A stretch of DNA of 23,538 nucleotides from SAR116 cluster bacterium (GCA_004213025.1 SHBC01000009.1:1-23538); one strand, 5' to 3'. Numbered from the stretch's first letter, positions 6,488-14,115 are shown. Program-made: numbers and translations. Notes: generated by a model from the letters alone, not told the origin.

Positions 6488-8172
6488 GGCAGGAGTTCGA
6501 CTATGTGATTGCCGGCGGCGGATCGGCCGGATGCGCGCTGGCGGCACGCCTTGCCGAGGACAGATCGGTCACGGTGGCGGTGGTCGAGGCCGGCGGCAAG
6601 GGACGAGACCTGTTCATTCGCATGCCGGCGGGAAACGGGTTCGTTTTCGGCAATCCGCGGCTTGACTGGGGGTATGAGTCAGCACCACAACCCCATCTTG
6701 GCGGCAGAACCATCTATTACCCCCGCGGCAAGGCGCTTGGCGGCTCGTCGATTGTCAACGGGATGATCTATATGCGCGGCGTGCCGGCGGATTATGATGG
6801 CTGGCGGCAGATGGGACTGCAAGGCTGGGGCTATGATGACCTGCTGCCCTATTTCCTGAGGTCCGAGGCTTCTCGAGACCGCAAAGACGAGTTCCATGGC
6901 CGGTCCGGGCCGCTGCGATGCGAGCCAGCGGCGAATTTTGGCATTCTCGACCAGGCCTTCATCGACGCGGCGGTCGCCGCGGGTCATGATCATCTCGATG
7001 ATTTCAACGGCCGGCACCGCACCGGCGTTGCCCGGGCGGACAGCACCGTCAGCAAGGGCGTCAGACAATCCTCGGCGATTGCCTATCTTGGCAGCAGAAA
7101 ACCCAATCTGGCACTTCTGACAAATCGTCATATATCGCGCATCCGCATAGAGAACGGGCGGGCACGTGCCGTCGAGACGATGACGGGCGAGGTCATATCG
7201 GCGCGGCGTGAGATCATCATCTGCCAGGGGGCGTTCGGCACGCCGCAGCTGTTGATGCTGTCCGGCATCGGGCCGGCCGCGCATCTTCATGAACACGGCA
7301 TTGCGCCGGTCGTGGACCTTCCGGGGGTTGGCGGGAATCTGGCCGACCATGTTGATGTGTCGATGCAGTACGGGTCGGATTTCATGGCGTTGAGCCATGC
7401 CCGTCATCAGCGGCTCGACAGGGCCGCGATGTTGATGGGGCGCTGGCTGATAAACGGGTCAGGCCCCGGCGGTGGCTCGCTTTTCTCGGTGGTGCTGTTC
7501 AACGCGGCGCGGGACCGCGATCTGCCGGAAACCGAGATCTTCATGACGCCGATGATCATCGACGAGAATCTGGGCGATGGCGGTGATGAAGACGCGCCGC
7601 TGCTACAGCGCCTTGGGCGAAAGCTGCTGGTGCGGGGCCGCAAGGTGGCGCGGCCGGGGGTTCAGATCGATATCAACCTTGAACGCCCCAAATCGCTTGG
7701 CACCGTCAGGCTGCGTGATGGCAATCCGGCAAGCCATCCGGTGATCGATCCGAATTTTCTGTCATCGCCGCAGGATATCGACGATCTTGTCAGGGCGGTT
7801 AAGGATATGCGCACTATTATGCAACAGCCCCAGATTGCCAGATATGTCACTGGTGAGATTGGCCCCTGGGCCGAGGCCCGCAATGATGACGACATCATTT
7901 CGGCCATCCGTCAGACGGCCTATACCGGTCATCACCCCTGCAGCACCGCACGAATGGGGGCCGACAGTGACGTCGGCGCGGTGCTTGATTCACAGCTCCG
8001 CGTGCGCGGCATCGACGGGCTGCGGGTGTGTGATGCCGCGGCGATGCCGGGGCAGATCACCGGCAACCTTTATGCCACTGTTATCGCGATGGCAGAGAAG
8101 GCGGCGGACATGATTAAGGGCGTAACGCCGCCACCGGCACCATCCGAGATCGAGAGGACAGCTGAACCATGA
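6484..8172 (+). CDS. GMC-family FAD-dependent alcohol dehydrogenase (choline dehydrogenase-like)
   Basis: A 562-residue flavoprotein whose ATG overlaps the previous TGA (ATGA). The FAD-binding GGGSAG is at residues 11-16. The GMC signature 1 region reads PRGKALGGSSIVNGMIYMRG and signature 2 reads GAFGTPQLLMLSGIGP. The active-site pair is H484 (GHHPCSTARMG) and N528 (ITGNLYATVIAMAEKA). Their spacing of 44 residues equals that of His466 and Asn510 in choline oxidase, so alcohol-to-aldehyde oxidation is well supported. There is no signal peptide, so it is cytosolic or peripherally membrane-bound, feeding electrons to an unknown acceptor. It is followed at once by an aldehyde dehydrogenase, as in choline/betaine operons, but no other betaine genes are present. 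Its substrate is therefore open. Confidence 0.93.
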   Translation: MRQEFDYVIAGGGSAGCALAARLAEDRSVTVAVVEAGGKGRDLFIRMPAGNGFVFGNPRLDWGYESAPQPHLGGRTIYYPRGKALGGSSIVNGMIYMRGVPADYDGWRQMGLQGWGYDDLLPYFLRSEASRDRKDEFHGRSGPLRCEPAANFGILDQAFIDAAVAAGHDHLDDFNGRHRTGVARADSTVSKGVRQSSAIAYLGSRKPNLALLTNRHISRIRIENGRARAVETMTGEVISARREIIICQGAFGTPQLLMLSGIGPAAHLHEHGIAPVVDLPGVGGNLADHVDVSMQYGSDFMALSHARHQRLDRAAMLMGRWLINGSGPGGGSLFSVVLFNAARDRDLPETEIFMTPMIIDENLGDGGDEDAPLLQRLGRKLLVRGRKVARPGVQIDINLERPKSLGTVRLRDGNPASHPVIDPNFLSSPQDIDDLVRAVKDMRTIMQQPQIARYVTGEIGPWAEARNDDDIISAIRQTAYTGHHPCSTARMGADSDVGAVLDSQLRVRGIDGLRVCDAAAMPGQITGNLYATVIAMAEKAADMIKGVTPPPAPSEIERTAEP

Positions 8173-9647
8173 GCGATGTGAAGACCTATGGCTATTTTGT
8201 GGATAATGGCTGGCACGCCCCGGCGGATGGTGGTTATTTCGAAAGTGAAAATCCAGCCACTGGCGAAGTCTGGGCGCGCGTTCCCGACTGCCGGGCGGCC
8301 GATATCGAGCGTGCCGTCGCGGCGGCAGGACGGGCCTTTTATGATGGTCCATGGGGGCGCATGCTGCCGGCTGAGCGTGGCCGCTATCTGCGCCGGATCG
8401 GCGATGTCATCTCGGCCAATGCCGAACGGCTGGGGCAGGTGGAGACGCGGGACAATGGCAAGCTTCCACACCACATCACGCCGGGCCTTCTCGGCGGCGG
8501 CTGGTCGGTCGATAGCTGGCACTATTACGCCGGCATGTGCGACAAGTTCGAGGGGCGGGTGATCCCGGCCGAGGCCCCCGACATCCTCAATTACATGAAG
8601 TGGGAGGCTTTCGGCGTGGTGGCGCAGATCCTGCCATGGAATTCACCGCTTGGCACCCTGATCTGGAAACTCGCGCCGTGCCTTGCCGCCGGCAATACCG
8701 TGGTGTTGAAGCCGTCCGAACAGGCAAGCTGTTCGACACTTGAACTGATGGAGGTGCTGCTGGAAGCGGACCTTCCCGCCGGCGTGGTGAATGTCGTCAC
8801 CGGATTTGGTGATACCACGGGCGAGCCGCTGGTCGATCATCCGGACGTCAGGATGGTGTCCTTCACCGGCGGCACGGCTGGCGGGCGGGCTGTCGCCGCC
8901 ATCGCCGCGCGCAAGGTCAAGCCGGTGGTCATGGAGCTTGGTGGCAAGTCGCCGCAGATTGTTCTGCCGGATGCCGATCTGGAACTGGCGGTAAATGGCG
9001 TCGCCGCCGGTATTTTTCCGCCGGGCGGACAAAGCTGCATTTCCGGCACCAGGGTGCTGGTGCATGACAGCATCATCGACGAATTCACCCGCAAGCTGGT
9101 TGCGGTTGCGGCAAAGGCAAAAGTCGGCCCGCCGGATGACCCCGCAAGCCAGATCGGCCCGATGGCCAACCGTCCGCATTATGAGCATGTGCTGAACCGA
9201 ATTGCGGCGGCTGTCGATGCTGGCCACGAGATGCTGCTGGACGGCAGAAAGGCCTGCCGTGACAACGGATATTTCGTCGGGCCGACGATTTTCGCGAATG
9301 TCCCGAACAGCGCCGAGCTGGCGCAGAACGAGATATTCGGACCGGTCCTGTCAACCGAACCCTGGCGCGATGAGGATGATGTCATCCGCACCGCCAATGA
9401 CACGATTTTCGGGCTGGCCGCCGGGGTCTGGTCGCGCGATGTGGCAAAGGCCATGCGAATGGCCGACCGTATCGAGGCCGGCACGGTCTATATCAACAAT
9501 TATTTCAATGCCGCCGCGCAGAGTCCGGTCGGTGGCTACAAACAATCCGGATATGGCCGCGAAAATGGCTGGGAAGGCATGCGAAGCTTCATGCAGGCCA
9601 AGTCGGTATGGCTGTCAACCAACCCTGACCAGCCATCGCCATTCTGA
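8169..9647 (+). CDS. NAD(P)-dependent aldehyde dehydrogenase
   Basis: A 492-residue aldehyde dehydrogenase whose ATG overlaps the GMC stop (ATGA). Key motifs are in order: the cofactor-site ILPWNSPLG, KPSEQA, FTGGTAGGR, general base E256 in MELGGKSP, and nucleophile C290 in GQSCISGTR. The E256-C290 spacing of 34 equals the E268-C302 spacing of classic ALDHs. EIFGPV and the C-terminal SPVGGYKQSGYGRENG are also present. The length is typical. It very likely oxidises the aldehyde made by the adjacent GMC enzyme to the carboxylate. The substrate is unknown; the lack of choline-pathway neighbours argues against betaine aldehyde. It is the last gene of the tightly packed operon. Confidence 0.95.
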   Translation: MSDVKTYGYFVDNGWHAPADGGYFESENPATGEVWARVPDCRAADIERAVAAAGRAFYDGPWGRMLPAERGRYLRRIGDVISANAERLGQVETRDNGKLPHHITPGLLGGGWSVDSWHYYAGMCDKFEGRVIPAEAPDILNYMKWEAFGVVAQILPWNSPLGTLIWKLAPCLAAGNTVVLKPSEQASCSTLELMEVLLEADLPAGVVNVVTGFGDTTGEPLVDHPDVRMVSFTGGTAGGRAVAAIAARKVKPVVMELGGKSPQIVLPDADLELAVNGVAAGIFPPGGQSCISGTRVLVHDSIIDEFTRKLVAVAAKAKVGPPDDPASQIGPMANRPHYEHVLNRIAAAVDAGHEMLLDGRKACRDNGYFVGPTIFANVPNSAELAQNEIFGPVLSTEPWRDEDDVIRTANDTIFGLAAGVWSRDVAKAMRMADRIEAGTVYINNYFNAAAQSPVGGYKQSGYGRENGWEGMRSFMQAKSVWLSTNPDQPSPF

Positions 9648-9659
9648 CGTCGGGAAAAT

Positions 9660-9684
9660 GCCGCGGTGAAGCAGAGCGGCCTTT
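9660..9684 (+). terminator. Possible weak terminator after the aldehyde dehydrogenase
   Basis: GCCGC (9660-9664) pairs with GCGGC (9676-9680) across an 11-base loop and is followed by CTTT. The stem is only five pairs and the T tract is short. It sits 13 bases after the operon's last stop codon, which is the main support. Confidence 0.3.
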
Positions 9685-9705
9685 AAGATATACGATATGA
9701 AGACC

Positions 9706-9765
9706 CAGGGAAATATGGGCCAGGGAAATATGGGCAAGGGAAATATGGGCAAGGGAAATTTAAAC
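9706..9765. repeat. 15-bp tandem repeat, three full copies plus a partial
   Basis: The unit [CA]AGGGAAATATGGGC occurs at 9706-9720, 9721-9735 and 9736-9750. The first base changes from C to A in the third copy. A fourth, diverged copy (AAGGGAAATTTAAAC) spans 9751-9765. It fills the gap between the aldehyde dehydrogenase operon and a small gene. Each copy contains AGGGAAATATG, a purine-rich run followed by ATG, but no open frame of note starts there. Confidence 0.95.
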
Positions 9766-9802
9766 AGGACCTTACAACTCAGAACCAAGGGAGTGAGTCA
9801 CG

Positions 9803-10063
9803 ATGAATACATGCATAGTTTCCACATTCACCTGCACTTTTGATGAATTCAAGGCAATGGTCGAGAAGACACAGCCTGAATGGTCGCAATTCGTCGACGG
9901 CTTTCACATGGCCAAAATCGATGATCACAAATCCGTAATGGTCATGAACATCATTGATTTTGAGGCCATGGGTGCCTTCATGTCGTCAGACGATATGAAG
10001 GCATGGGATGCGGAACACGGCTGCGTTGATACCGTTTATTCCATGTCTGAAATGACCGAATAG
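9803..10063 (+). CDS. Small hypothetical protein, possible ferredoxin-like fold
   Basis: An 86-residue protein with an ATG at 9803, preceded by AAGGGAG (9788-9794). I do not recognise a characterised family. The pattern is strand (CIVSTFTCTFDEF), helix (KAMVEKTQPEWSQFV), strand with a loop (FHMAKIDDHKSVMVMNIIDF), helix (MGAFMSSDDMKAWDAEHG) and a final strand (VDTVYSMSEM). This beta-alpha-beta-beta-alpha-beta order suits the small dimeric alpha/beta-barrel group (some DUFs of about 90 residues). It has no signal peptide. It lies between the 15-bp tandem repeat and a methyltransferase gene 66 bases downstream. The fold is inferred; no function can be stated. Confidence 0.65.
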   Translation: MNTCIVSTFTCTFDEFKAMVEKTQPEWSQFVDGFHMAKIDDHKSVMVMNIIDFEAMGAFMSSDDMKAWDAEHGCVDTVYSMSEMTE

Positions 10064-10129
10064 CGCTGCAACCAAAAAAACAAAACGTCCGAGCCACGTG
10101 ATAATCCGCGACAGAAAGGGAAGTTTGAT

Positions 10130-10900
10130 ATGAAATTTGACAGTGACCTCGGCCGGCTTCAGCGGCTGATGGCGGCCAGCATCGCGGGTATGTCGCGCCG
10201 GCAGGCCATTCTGGACGATCTGGTGATCAGTGCGGGAGATACGATCATCGATGTCGGGTGCGGTGCGGGACATCTGCTGGGGCATCTTGCGAAAGCCGTT
10301 GGTGATGCCGGCAGGGTGTTCGGACTTGATCCCAGCGCGGATCAAATTGCGCAGGCCAGAACAGGCAGTGAGGCGTTCACCAATATCTCATTTCTTGAAA
10401 GAAACGCCGACGATACTGGCCTGGAAACCGATATCTGTGACGCGGCGATCTCCACCCAGGCGCTGGAATATATCAGCGATGTGGATGCGGCCCTGACCGA
10501 AATCACGCGGGTGCTCAGACCCGGTGGCCGCTTTGTGAACATCTCCATTCTCTGGGACCATTTCAGGTTTCATGGCGCCGAGGCGCAGTTGAACAACCGC
10601 ATTCATGATGCGTTCAGGGCGCATTGCCACCATCAGATGCTGCCGATGGAACTTCCGGGAAAGCTTGCACGTCTTGGATATGGTCACATCAGGGACAAGT
10701 CACTTGCCTTTGTGATCACGCGGCGGGACCAGAACTCGCCGGCACGCTATACAGAGGCGGTAATGGCGAATTTTGCGATCAGCCAGGGTGTGCCGGAGGA
10801 TGAGGTGGTGGCGTGGCGGTCTCAACTGGCGCAGGCCGAGGAAGCGGGGCGATTCGGATTCGCCAGCTTCCCTGTTCTGACAACTGCCTATCTTGGATAG
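10130..10900 (+). CDS. Class I SAM-dependent methyltransferase
   Basis: A 256-residue protein with an ATG at 10130 behind a strong AAAGGGAAG (about 10116-10124). Motif I, IIDVGCGAGHLLGHLA, lies near residues 39-54. An acidic end of strand two follows in FGLDPSADQI. The motif around TQALEYISDVDAALTEITRVLRPGG is typical of the Methyltransf_11 group that includes UbiE/arsenite-type enzymes. A hydrophobic strand (GRFVNISILWDHF) comes next. The C-terminal third (FRAHCHHQMLPMELPGKLARLGY) is family-specific and probably sets substrate choice. The methyl acceptor is unknown. The gene converges on an alpha/beta hydrolase, with stops 50 bases apart. Confidence 0.9.
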   Translation: MKFDSDLGRLQRLMAASIAGMSRRQAILDDLVISAGDTIIDVGCGAGHLLGHLAKAVGDAGRVFGLDPSADQIAQARTGSEAFTNISFLERNADDTGLETDICDAAISTQALEYISDVDAALTEITRVLRPGGRFVNISILWDHFRFHGAEAQLNNRIHDAFRAHCHHQMLPMELPGKLARLGYGHIRDKSLAFVITRRDQNSPARYTEAVMANFAISQGVPEDEVVAWRSQLAQAEEAGRFGFASFPVLTTAYLG

Positions 10901-10949
10901 GGGGCTGCCCAGCCGGCCTCGCAAATCTGCCCTGCTTGGTGGACGATGA

Positions 10950-11855
10950 CTATGCAGGCGGGTGCCCGGCGGGGTGAACGCGGCCGGCAAGAAATGACAG
11001 GACCGCCTTGCGCATGTCCGGTGTTTCCTGATGGCCGGCTGTCATATCGCGGATGATGGTCAGCCTGTCGGGATGATCCCTGTAGGCATTTGCCAGTGTC
11101 GTGATCGCCGGGGAATAGGCGCCGTCCGGGGTCAACGGGTCGGCGCCGCCCGTCGCCACCAATTGATGCCGCGGGGCCACCAGGCCGGCAATGGAACTCA
11201 TGTCATAGTCCCTCAGCAACCCGGGGATCGTCATGTAAGGGCCATGAAGATCATGCGCGCCATCATCGATCAATGGCGCCATGTCGGCGAAGACGCAAAG
11301 ATGCGCCGTCGCCGCAATGTCGTCGCGCAGCGCGGCAACCAGATAGGCCAGGGTCCCGCCCATGGAAATTCCCAATGTTGCGATGCGCGATGGCCGGACG
11401 GCATCAATAAGAACATCCAGCGCCAGCAACTGGTCACTCACCATCTGGCCCAGCAATGTCTGTCCATGCCAGTGCGCGGACTTGGCAAGTGCGGATTCAC
11501 GTCCCTGTGACTGGCGCGCACCGAACCCCGGCATGTCGACGCAAAACACTGTCCATCCTGCGCGCGCGATCAGTTTGGCCAGCGGCGGGTCCTGCAGCGC
11601 CGGCCTGCCTTCCAGAATTTCAGACTTCCCGATCCCATAGGCGTTTCCATGGGCATGGCAATATAGCAGCGCAGGTGCGTCCGGCCTGGCATCGACAGGC
11701 GCCAGCGACACCGCCGGTATCCGCGCTGGTCCACATTGGAAATGCCGGATCCGCAAATCGCCTTCGGTATGTTCCGCACCAAGGACATGGCTGGGGGTAT
11801 CAGGGCGGCCAAGGCCAAGAAGGTGCTGCAATTCTGCTTTCGAAAGGGATTTCAT
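10950..11855 (-). CDS. Alpha/beta hydrolase (dienelactone hydrolase/esterase-like)
   Basis: A 301-residue protein; the ATG at 11855 is preferred over an in-frame TTG at 11870, although neither has a good Shine-Dalgarno. The fold is shown by [14 protein letters not shown] with the oxyanion-hole His-Gly, [15 protein letters not shown], the nucleophile elbow GISMGG (Ser164), then [11 protein letters not shown] with the likely acid Asp, and [11 protein letters not shown] with the catalytic His. It resembles acyl-ester hydrolases of the dienelactone hydrolase and acetyl-xylan-esterase type rather than a peptidase. No signal peptide is seen, so it acts in the cytosol. It is divergent from the GntR regulator and shares its upstream region. 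This suggests co-control with the sugar locus, perhaps to remove ester decorations from the imported substrate. Substrate unproven. Confidence 0.88.
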   Translation of the reverse strand: MKSLSKAELQHLLGLGRPDTPSHVLGAEHTEGDLRIRHFQCGPARIPAVSLAPVDARPDAPALLYCHAHGNAYGIGKSEILEGRPALQDPPLAKLIARAGWTVFCVDMPGFGARQSQGRESALAKSAHWHGQTLLGQMVSDQLLALDVLIDAVRPSRIATLGISMGGTLAYLVAALRDDIAATAHLCVFADMAPLIDDGAHDLHGPYMTIPGLLRDYDMSSIAGLVAPRHQLVATGGADPLTPDGAYSPAITTLANAYRDHPDRLTIIRDMTAGHQETPDMRKAVLSFLAGRVHPAGHPPA

Positions 11856-11872
11856 TGTGCCGATCCGCAAAC

Positions 11873-11882
11873 TGGTATACTA
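11873..11882. promoter_or_regulatory. Candidate FadR-subfamily GntR operator in the divergent region
   Basis: TGGTATACTA fits the FadR-subfamily GntR operator pattern TNGT-N2-ACNA exactly. It lies between a minus-strand hydrolase start (11855) and the plus-strand GntR gene (12090). A related half-site, AGTATCCA, follows at 11882-11889. The site overlaps the spacer in front of a TATAAT -10 hexamer at 11894-11899. Binding here would block transcription in both directions. The regulator-site pairing is inferred from position and motif. Confidence 0.5.
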
Positions 11883-11893
11883 GTATCCAAGAG

Positions 11894-11899
11894 TATAAT
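11894..11899 (+). promoter_or_regulatory. Candidate -10 box for the GntR gene
   Basis: A perfect TATAAT lies 191 bases before the GntR start. The -35 region falls within the putative operator (around 11871-11876) and is a poor match (ACTGGT with a 17-base spacer). A long leader with a tandem repeat would follow. Confidence 0.35.
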
Positions 11900-11939
11900 A
11901 TGGGGGAAAAGATGCAACGGGCTTGGCGATGGTGTGGAC

Positions 11940-11988
11940 CAAGTGACAGGGTTCTTTCAAGTAACAGGGTTCATTCAAGTGATATTCG
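11940..11988. repeat. 18-bp tandem repeat in the GntR leader
   Basis: CAAGTGACAGGGTTCTTT (11940-11957) is followed directly by CAAGTAACAGGGTTCATT (11958-11975), two mismatches in 18. A truncated third start, CAAGTGATATTCG, occupies 11976-11988. It lies in the leader between the predicted promoter and the regulator gene. Confidence 0.9.
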
Positions 11989-12089
11989 TCAGGCTGGCGC
12001 GACCGATGTTGTGACGGCCTTGCATCACGTTACCTCAGGGGCCTTGCGGGCCTGCGCGATGTCATCGCCGGTCTGACAGAGTTGGTGGC

Positions 12090-12743
12090 ATGAATATGCA
12101 ATTCGTGGAAACCGGACTCGACCTGACGAAGCCCATCCCGCCGCAACTTTACGAGATTTTGCGGCAGCGTATCGTCGATAACACATTGCAGCCTGGTGAG
12201 CGCATCTCCGAAGCCGGTCTGGCGCAGGAATTTGACGTGAGCCGTACGCCGTTGCGGGCAGCGCTTCAGCAACTGGCAACTGACGGCCTGGTTTCCGTGC
12301 GCCCACAGGTCGGCACATTGGTGGCAAGGCTGGACGTTGCGCAGTTGAATGAGGCGGTTTTCATTCGTTCGGCGCTTGAATGCGCGGTGGTTGAAAAACT
12401 GGCCAGCAGCGCCGCTGATCTCGGCGAACTGGACCGGATGTTCACGCTGCAGGCGGCGGCGGCGGAGATTGATGATTACGCAACATTTTTTCGCCACGAT
12501 GAAGCATTTCATGCAAAACTCGCCGAATTGGCAGGCACACCAACAACCTGGAGGCTTGTGCAATCGGTGAAAGGCCATGTCGATCGCCAACGCTATTCGA
12601 TGATGGCAGGAATTCCAATGCGTTCACGAAGAGCATATGATGAACATCTGTTGATCAGTGATCGCATTCGAAACGGCGATGTCGCCGGAGCGTCGAAAGC
12701 CATGGCCGATCATGTGGCCTCGGTGCTTGAGCTCGAACAATAA
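12090..12743 (+). CDS. GntR-family transcriptional regulator, FCD (FadR) subfamily
   Basis: A 217-residue regulator; ATG 12090 follows GGTGG (about 12082-12086), and a second ATG at 12096 is possible. The N-terminal winged helix-turn-helix spans about residues 18-80 and contains PPQLYEILRQRIVDNTLQPGERISE, LAQEFDVSRTPLRAALQQLATDG and VRPQVGTLVARL. The C-terminal FCD domain is all-helical. It carries the usual metal/ligand residues: D and H in RHDEAFHAKLAELAG, H in YDEHLLISDRI and H in MADHVASVLEL. FCD regulators usually bind a sugar acid or similar carboxylate, which relieves repression. The gene precedes a sugar ABC transporter by 53 bases and diverges from the hydrolase, so it most likely controls the whole locus. 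Its effector may be a uronate or aldonate, by analogy only. Confidence 0.95.
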   Translation: MNMQFVETGLDLTKPIPPQLYEILRQRIVDNTLQPGERISEAGLAQEFDVSRTPLRAALQQLATDGLVSVRPQVGTLVARLDVAQLNEAVFIRSALECAVVEKLASSAADLGELDRMFTLQAAAAEIDDYATFFRHDEAFHAKLAELAGTPTTWRLVQSVKGHVDRQRYSMMAGIPMRSRRAYDEHLLISDRIRNGDVAGASKAMADHVASVLELEQ

Positions 12744-12746
12744 GAC

Positions 12747-12781
12747 AAGGTTCCTACCGGGGGCTTAATAATACGAACCTT
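12747..12781. promoter_or_regulatory. Inverted repeat with promoter-like AT segment before the binding-protein gene
   Basis: AAGGTTC (12747-12753) and GAACCTT (12775-12781) are perfect inverted repeats separated by 21 bases. The spacer contains TAATAATAC, a plausible -10, with AAGACA 18 bases upstream as a weak -35. The element could be a two-site operator or an RNA hairpin. It sits just ahead of the strong AAGGAGGAG ribosome-binding site. Confidence 0.4.
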
Positions 12782-12796
12782 AACAAGGAGGAGACT

Positions 12797-14074
12797 ATGA
12801 CCGGTAAATTCAAGACACTAATAGCAACAAGCGCGCTGGCGCTTGGGTTCACGGCAAGTGCCGCATTGGCGCAGACGGAACTGCGCATGACATGGTACAA
12901 TGACGGAATCGAAGGCGAGGTCATGCAGGGCCTGCTGGACCGTTTCGAGTCACAGAACCCTGACATCTCCGTCGTCCTCGACGTGGTGCCCTATAAGGCC
13001 ATTATCGAAGGCCTTCCGGTACAGCTGGCCGCGGGCGAAGGCCCTGATCTGGCCCGTGTGACCGACCTTGGTGGTCTGTCCGAACACTATCTCGACATGA
13101 CGCCATATCTTGCCGACACCGGCTACTGGAAGACAAATTTCGGCCCCTTCCTGAAGTGGCTGGATCCTGACGGGGACGCCATCAATGGCTTCATGACGCA
13201 GCTGACCGTCACCGGACCCTATGTCAACAAGACGCTGTTTGAGCAGGCAGGCGTTGCCCTCCCCGGTGAAGGTGCGACCTGGGACGACTATGCCACGGCC
13301 GTAAACAAGGTTGCCAGCAAGCTGGACATTCCGATCCCGATGGCCTGGGACCGTTCCGGCCACCGCGTGTCCGGCCCGGCCATCGCCATGGGCGCCAAGA
13401 TGTTTGACGCAGATGGCAATCCGGCACTGATTGATGACGGCCTGAAGGCGATGACCCAGCGTCTCTATGACTGGCACCAGGATGGCACCATGTCGAAAGA
13501 GCTCTGGGGTTCGGTCTCAGGGTCGAGCTATCTTGGCGCGAATGAGGATTTCGCCAACGCACAGGTCGTGATGTACATGTCCGGCTCCTGGCAGATCCCG
13601 CAATTCGCCGAGACAATCGGAGATGCCTTTGACTGGTGGGCGGTTCCCGCACCATGTGGTCCTGCTGCCTGCACCGGCATGCCCGGCGGCGCGGCACTTG
13701 TTGGCATGGCTGGCACCGATCACCCTGCAGAAGTGGCAAAGCTGATGGACTTCCTGGCTCAGGAAGAGCAGATGGCCGAGTTCTACGGCAAGACACTCTT
13801 CATCCCGGGTCACCTTGGTTTGGCTTCGGGTGGCGTTGATTTTGCCACTGATGACCCGCGCGCCAAGCATGCGCTGGCCACCTTTGCCGGCGCCGTACCG
13901 GGCATCTCGCCCGTCGCCTTCGACCTGCAGGGCTATGCCAACAACCGGGTGATGTTCAACGCGCTGATCAGCCGTCTGAACGAAGCCATTGTTGGCGAGC
14001 TGACGCTCAATGAGGCCTATGACAGGATGTCCACCGACATCACCAAGGCACTGGCCGAAAAAAGCCGCCAGTAG
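12797..14074 (+). CDS. Sugar ABC transporter, periplasmic substrate-binding protein
   Basis: A 425-residue secreted protein with a strong Shine-Dalgarno (AAGGAGGAG) before the ATG. The first 25 residues form a signal peptide: a short basic start (MTGKFK), a hydrophobic core, and an ALA|Q type-I cleavage site, with no lipobox. The mature part matches the extracellular solute-binding protein family 1 (CUT1 sugar type). The evidence is TELRMTWYNDGIEGEVMQGL, the conserved early segment DISVVLDVVPYKAI, AAGEGPDLARVTDL, and later AQVVMYMSGSWQIP and PGGAALVG. CUT1 proteins of this length bind oligosaccharides, glycosides or glycerol-3-phosphate. The cluster genes (GH2, three Gfo/Idh) favour a glycoside. 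It is separated from its permease by a palindrome that probably keeps its expression higher. Confidence 0.95.
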   Translation: MTGKFKTLIATSALALGFTASAALAQTELRMTWYNDGIEGEVMQGLLDRFESQNPDISVVLDVVPYKAIIEGLPVQLAAGEGPDLARVTDLGGLSEHYLDMTPYLADTGYWKTNFGPFLKWLDPDGDAINGFMTQLTVTGPYVNKTLFEQAGVALPGEGATWDDYATAVNKVASKLDIPIPMAWDRSGHRVSGPAIAMGAKMFDADGNPALIDDGLKAMTQRLYDWHQDGTMSKELWGSVSGSSYLGANEDFANAQVVMYMSGSWQIPQFAETIGDAFDWWAVPAPCGPAACTGMPGGAALVGMAGTDHPAEVAKLMDFLAQEEQMAEFYGKTLFIPGHLGLASGGVDFATDDPRAKHALATFAGAVPGISPVAFDLQGYANNRVMFNALISRLNEAIVGELTLNEAYDRMSTDITKALAEKSRQ

Positions 14075-14085
14075 TCACGCCTCTG

Positions 14086-14111
14086 CCCCGGCCCGGTTAA
14101 CCGGGCCGGGG
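14086..14111. terminator. 26-bp perfect palindrome between binding protein and permease
   Basis: The perfect palindrome has arms CCCCGGCCCGG and CCGGGCCGGGG around TTAA, giving an 11-bp very GC-rich stem. It begins 11 bases after the binding-protein stop and is followed only by GTTCTTC, not a T run. This position and structure are typical of intercistronic hairpins that protect the upstream mRNA and partly stop transcription, allowing excess binding protein over the membrane parts. The role is inferred. Confidence 0.8.
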
Positions 14112-14115
14112 TTCT

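Noticed and set aside
6484..9647. Choline-to-betaine pathway (betA/betB)
   Set aside because: The GMC and ALDH pair has the right chemistry, but there is no betI, choline transporter or sulfatase nearby. The operon also includes MmgE/PrpD and a decarboxylating dehydrogenase, which do not fit.
11456..12076. Plus-strand frame of 206 codons before the GntR gene
   Set aside because: Most of it is antisense to the alpha/beta hydrolase. The end crosses the operator and repeat region and its sequence shows no protein-like motif.
14086..14111. Mobile-element end or attachment site
   Set aside because: The palindrome stands alone, with no transposase, integrase or target-site duplication, and its place between binding-protein and permease genes fits a regulatory hairpin.
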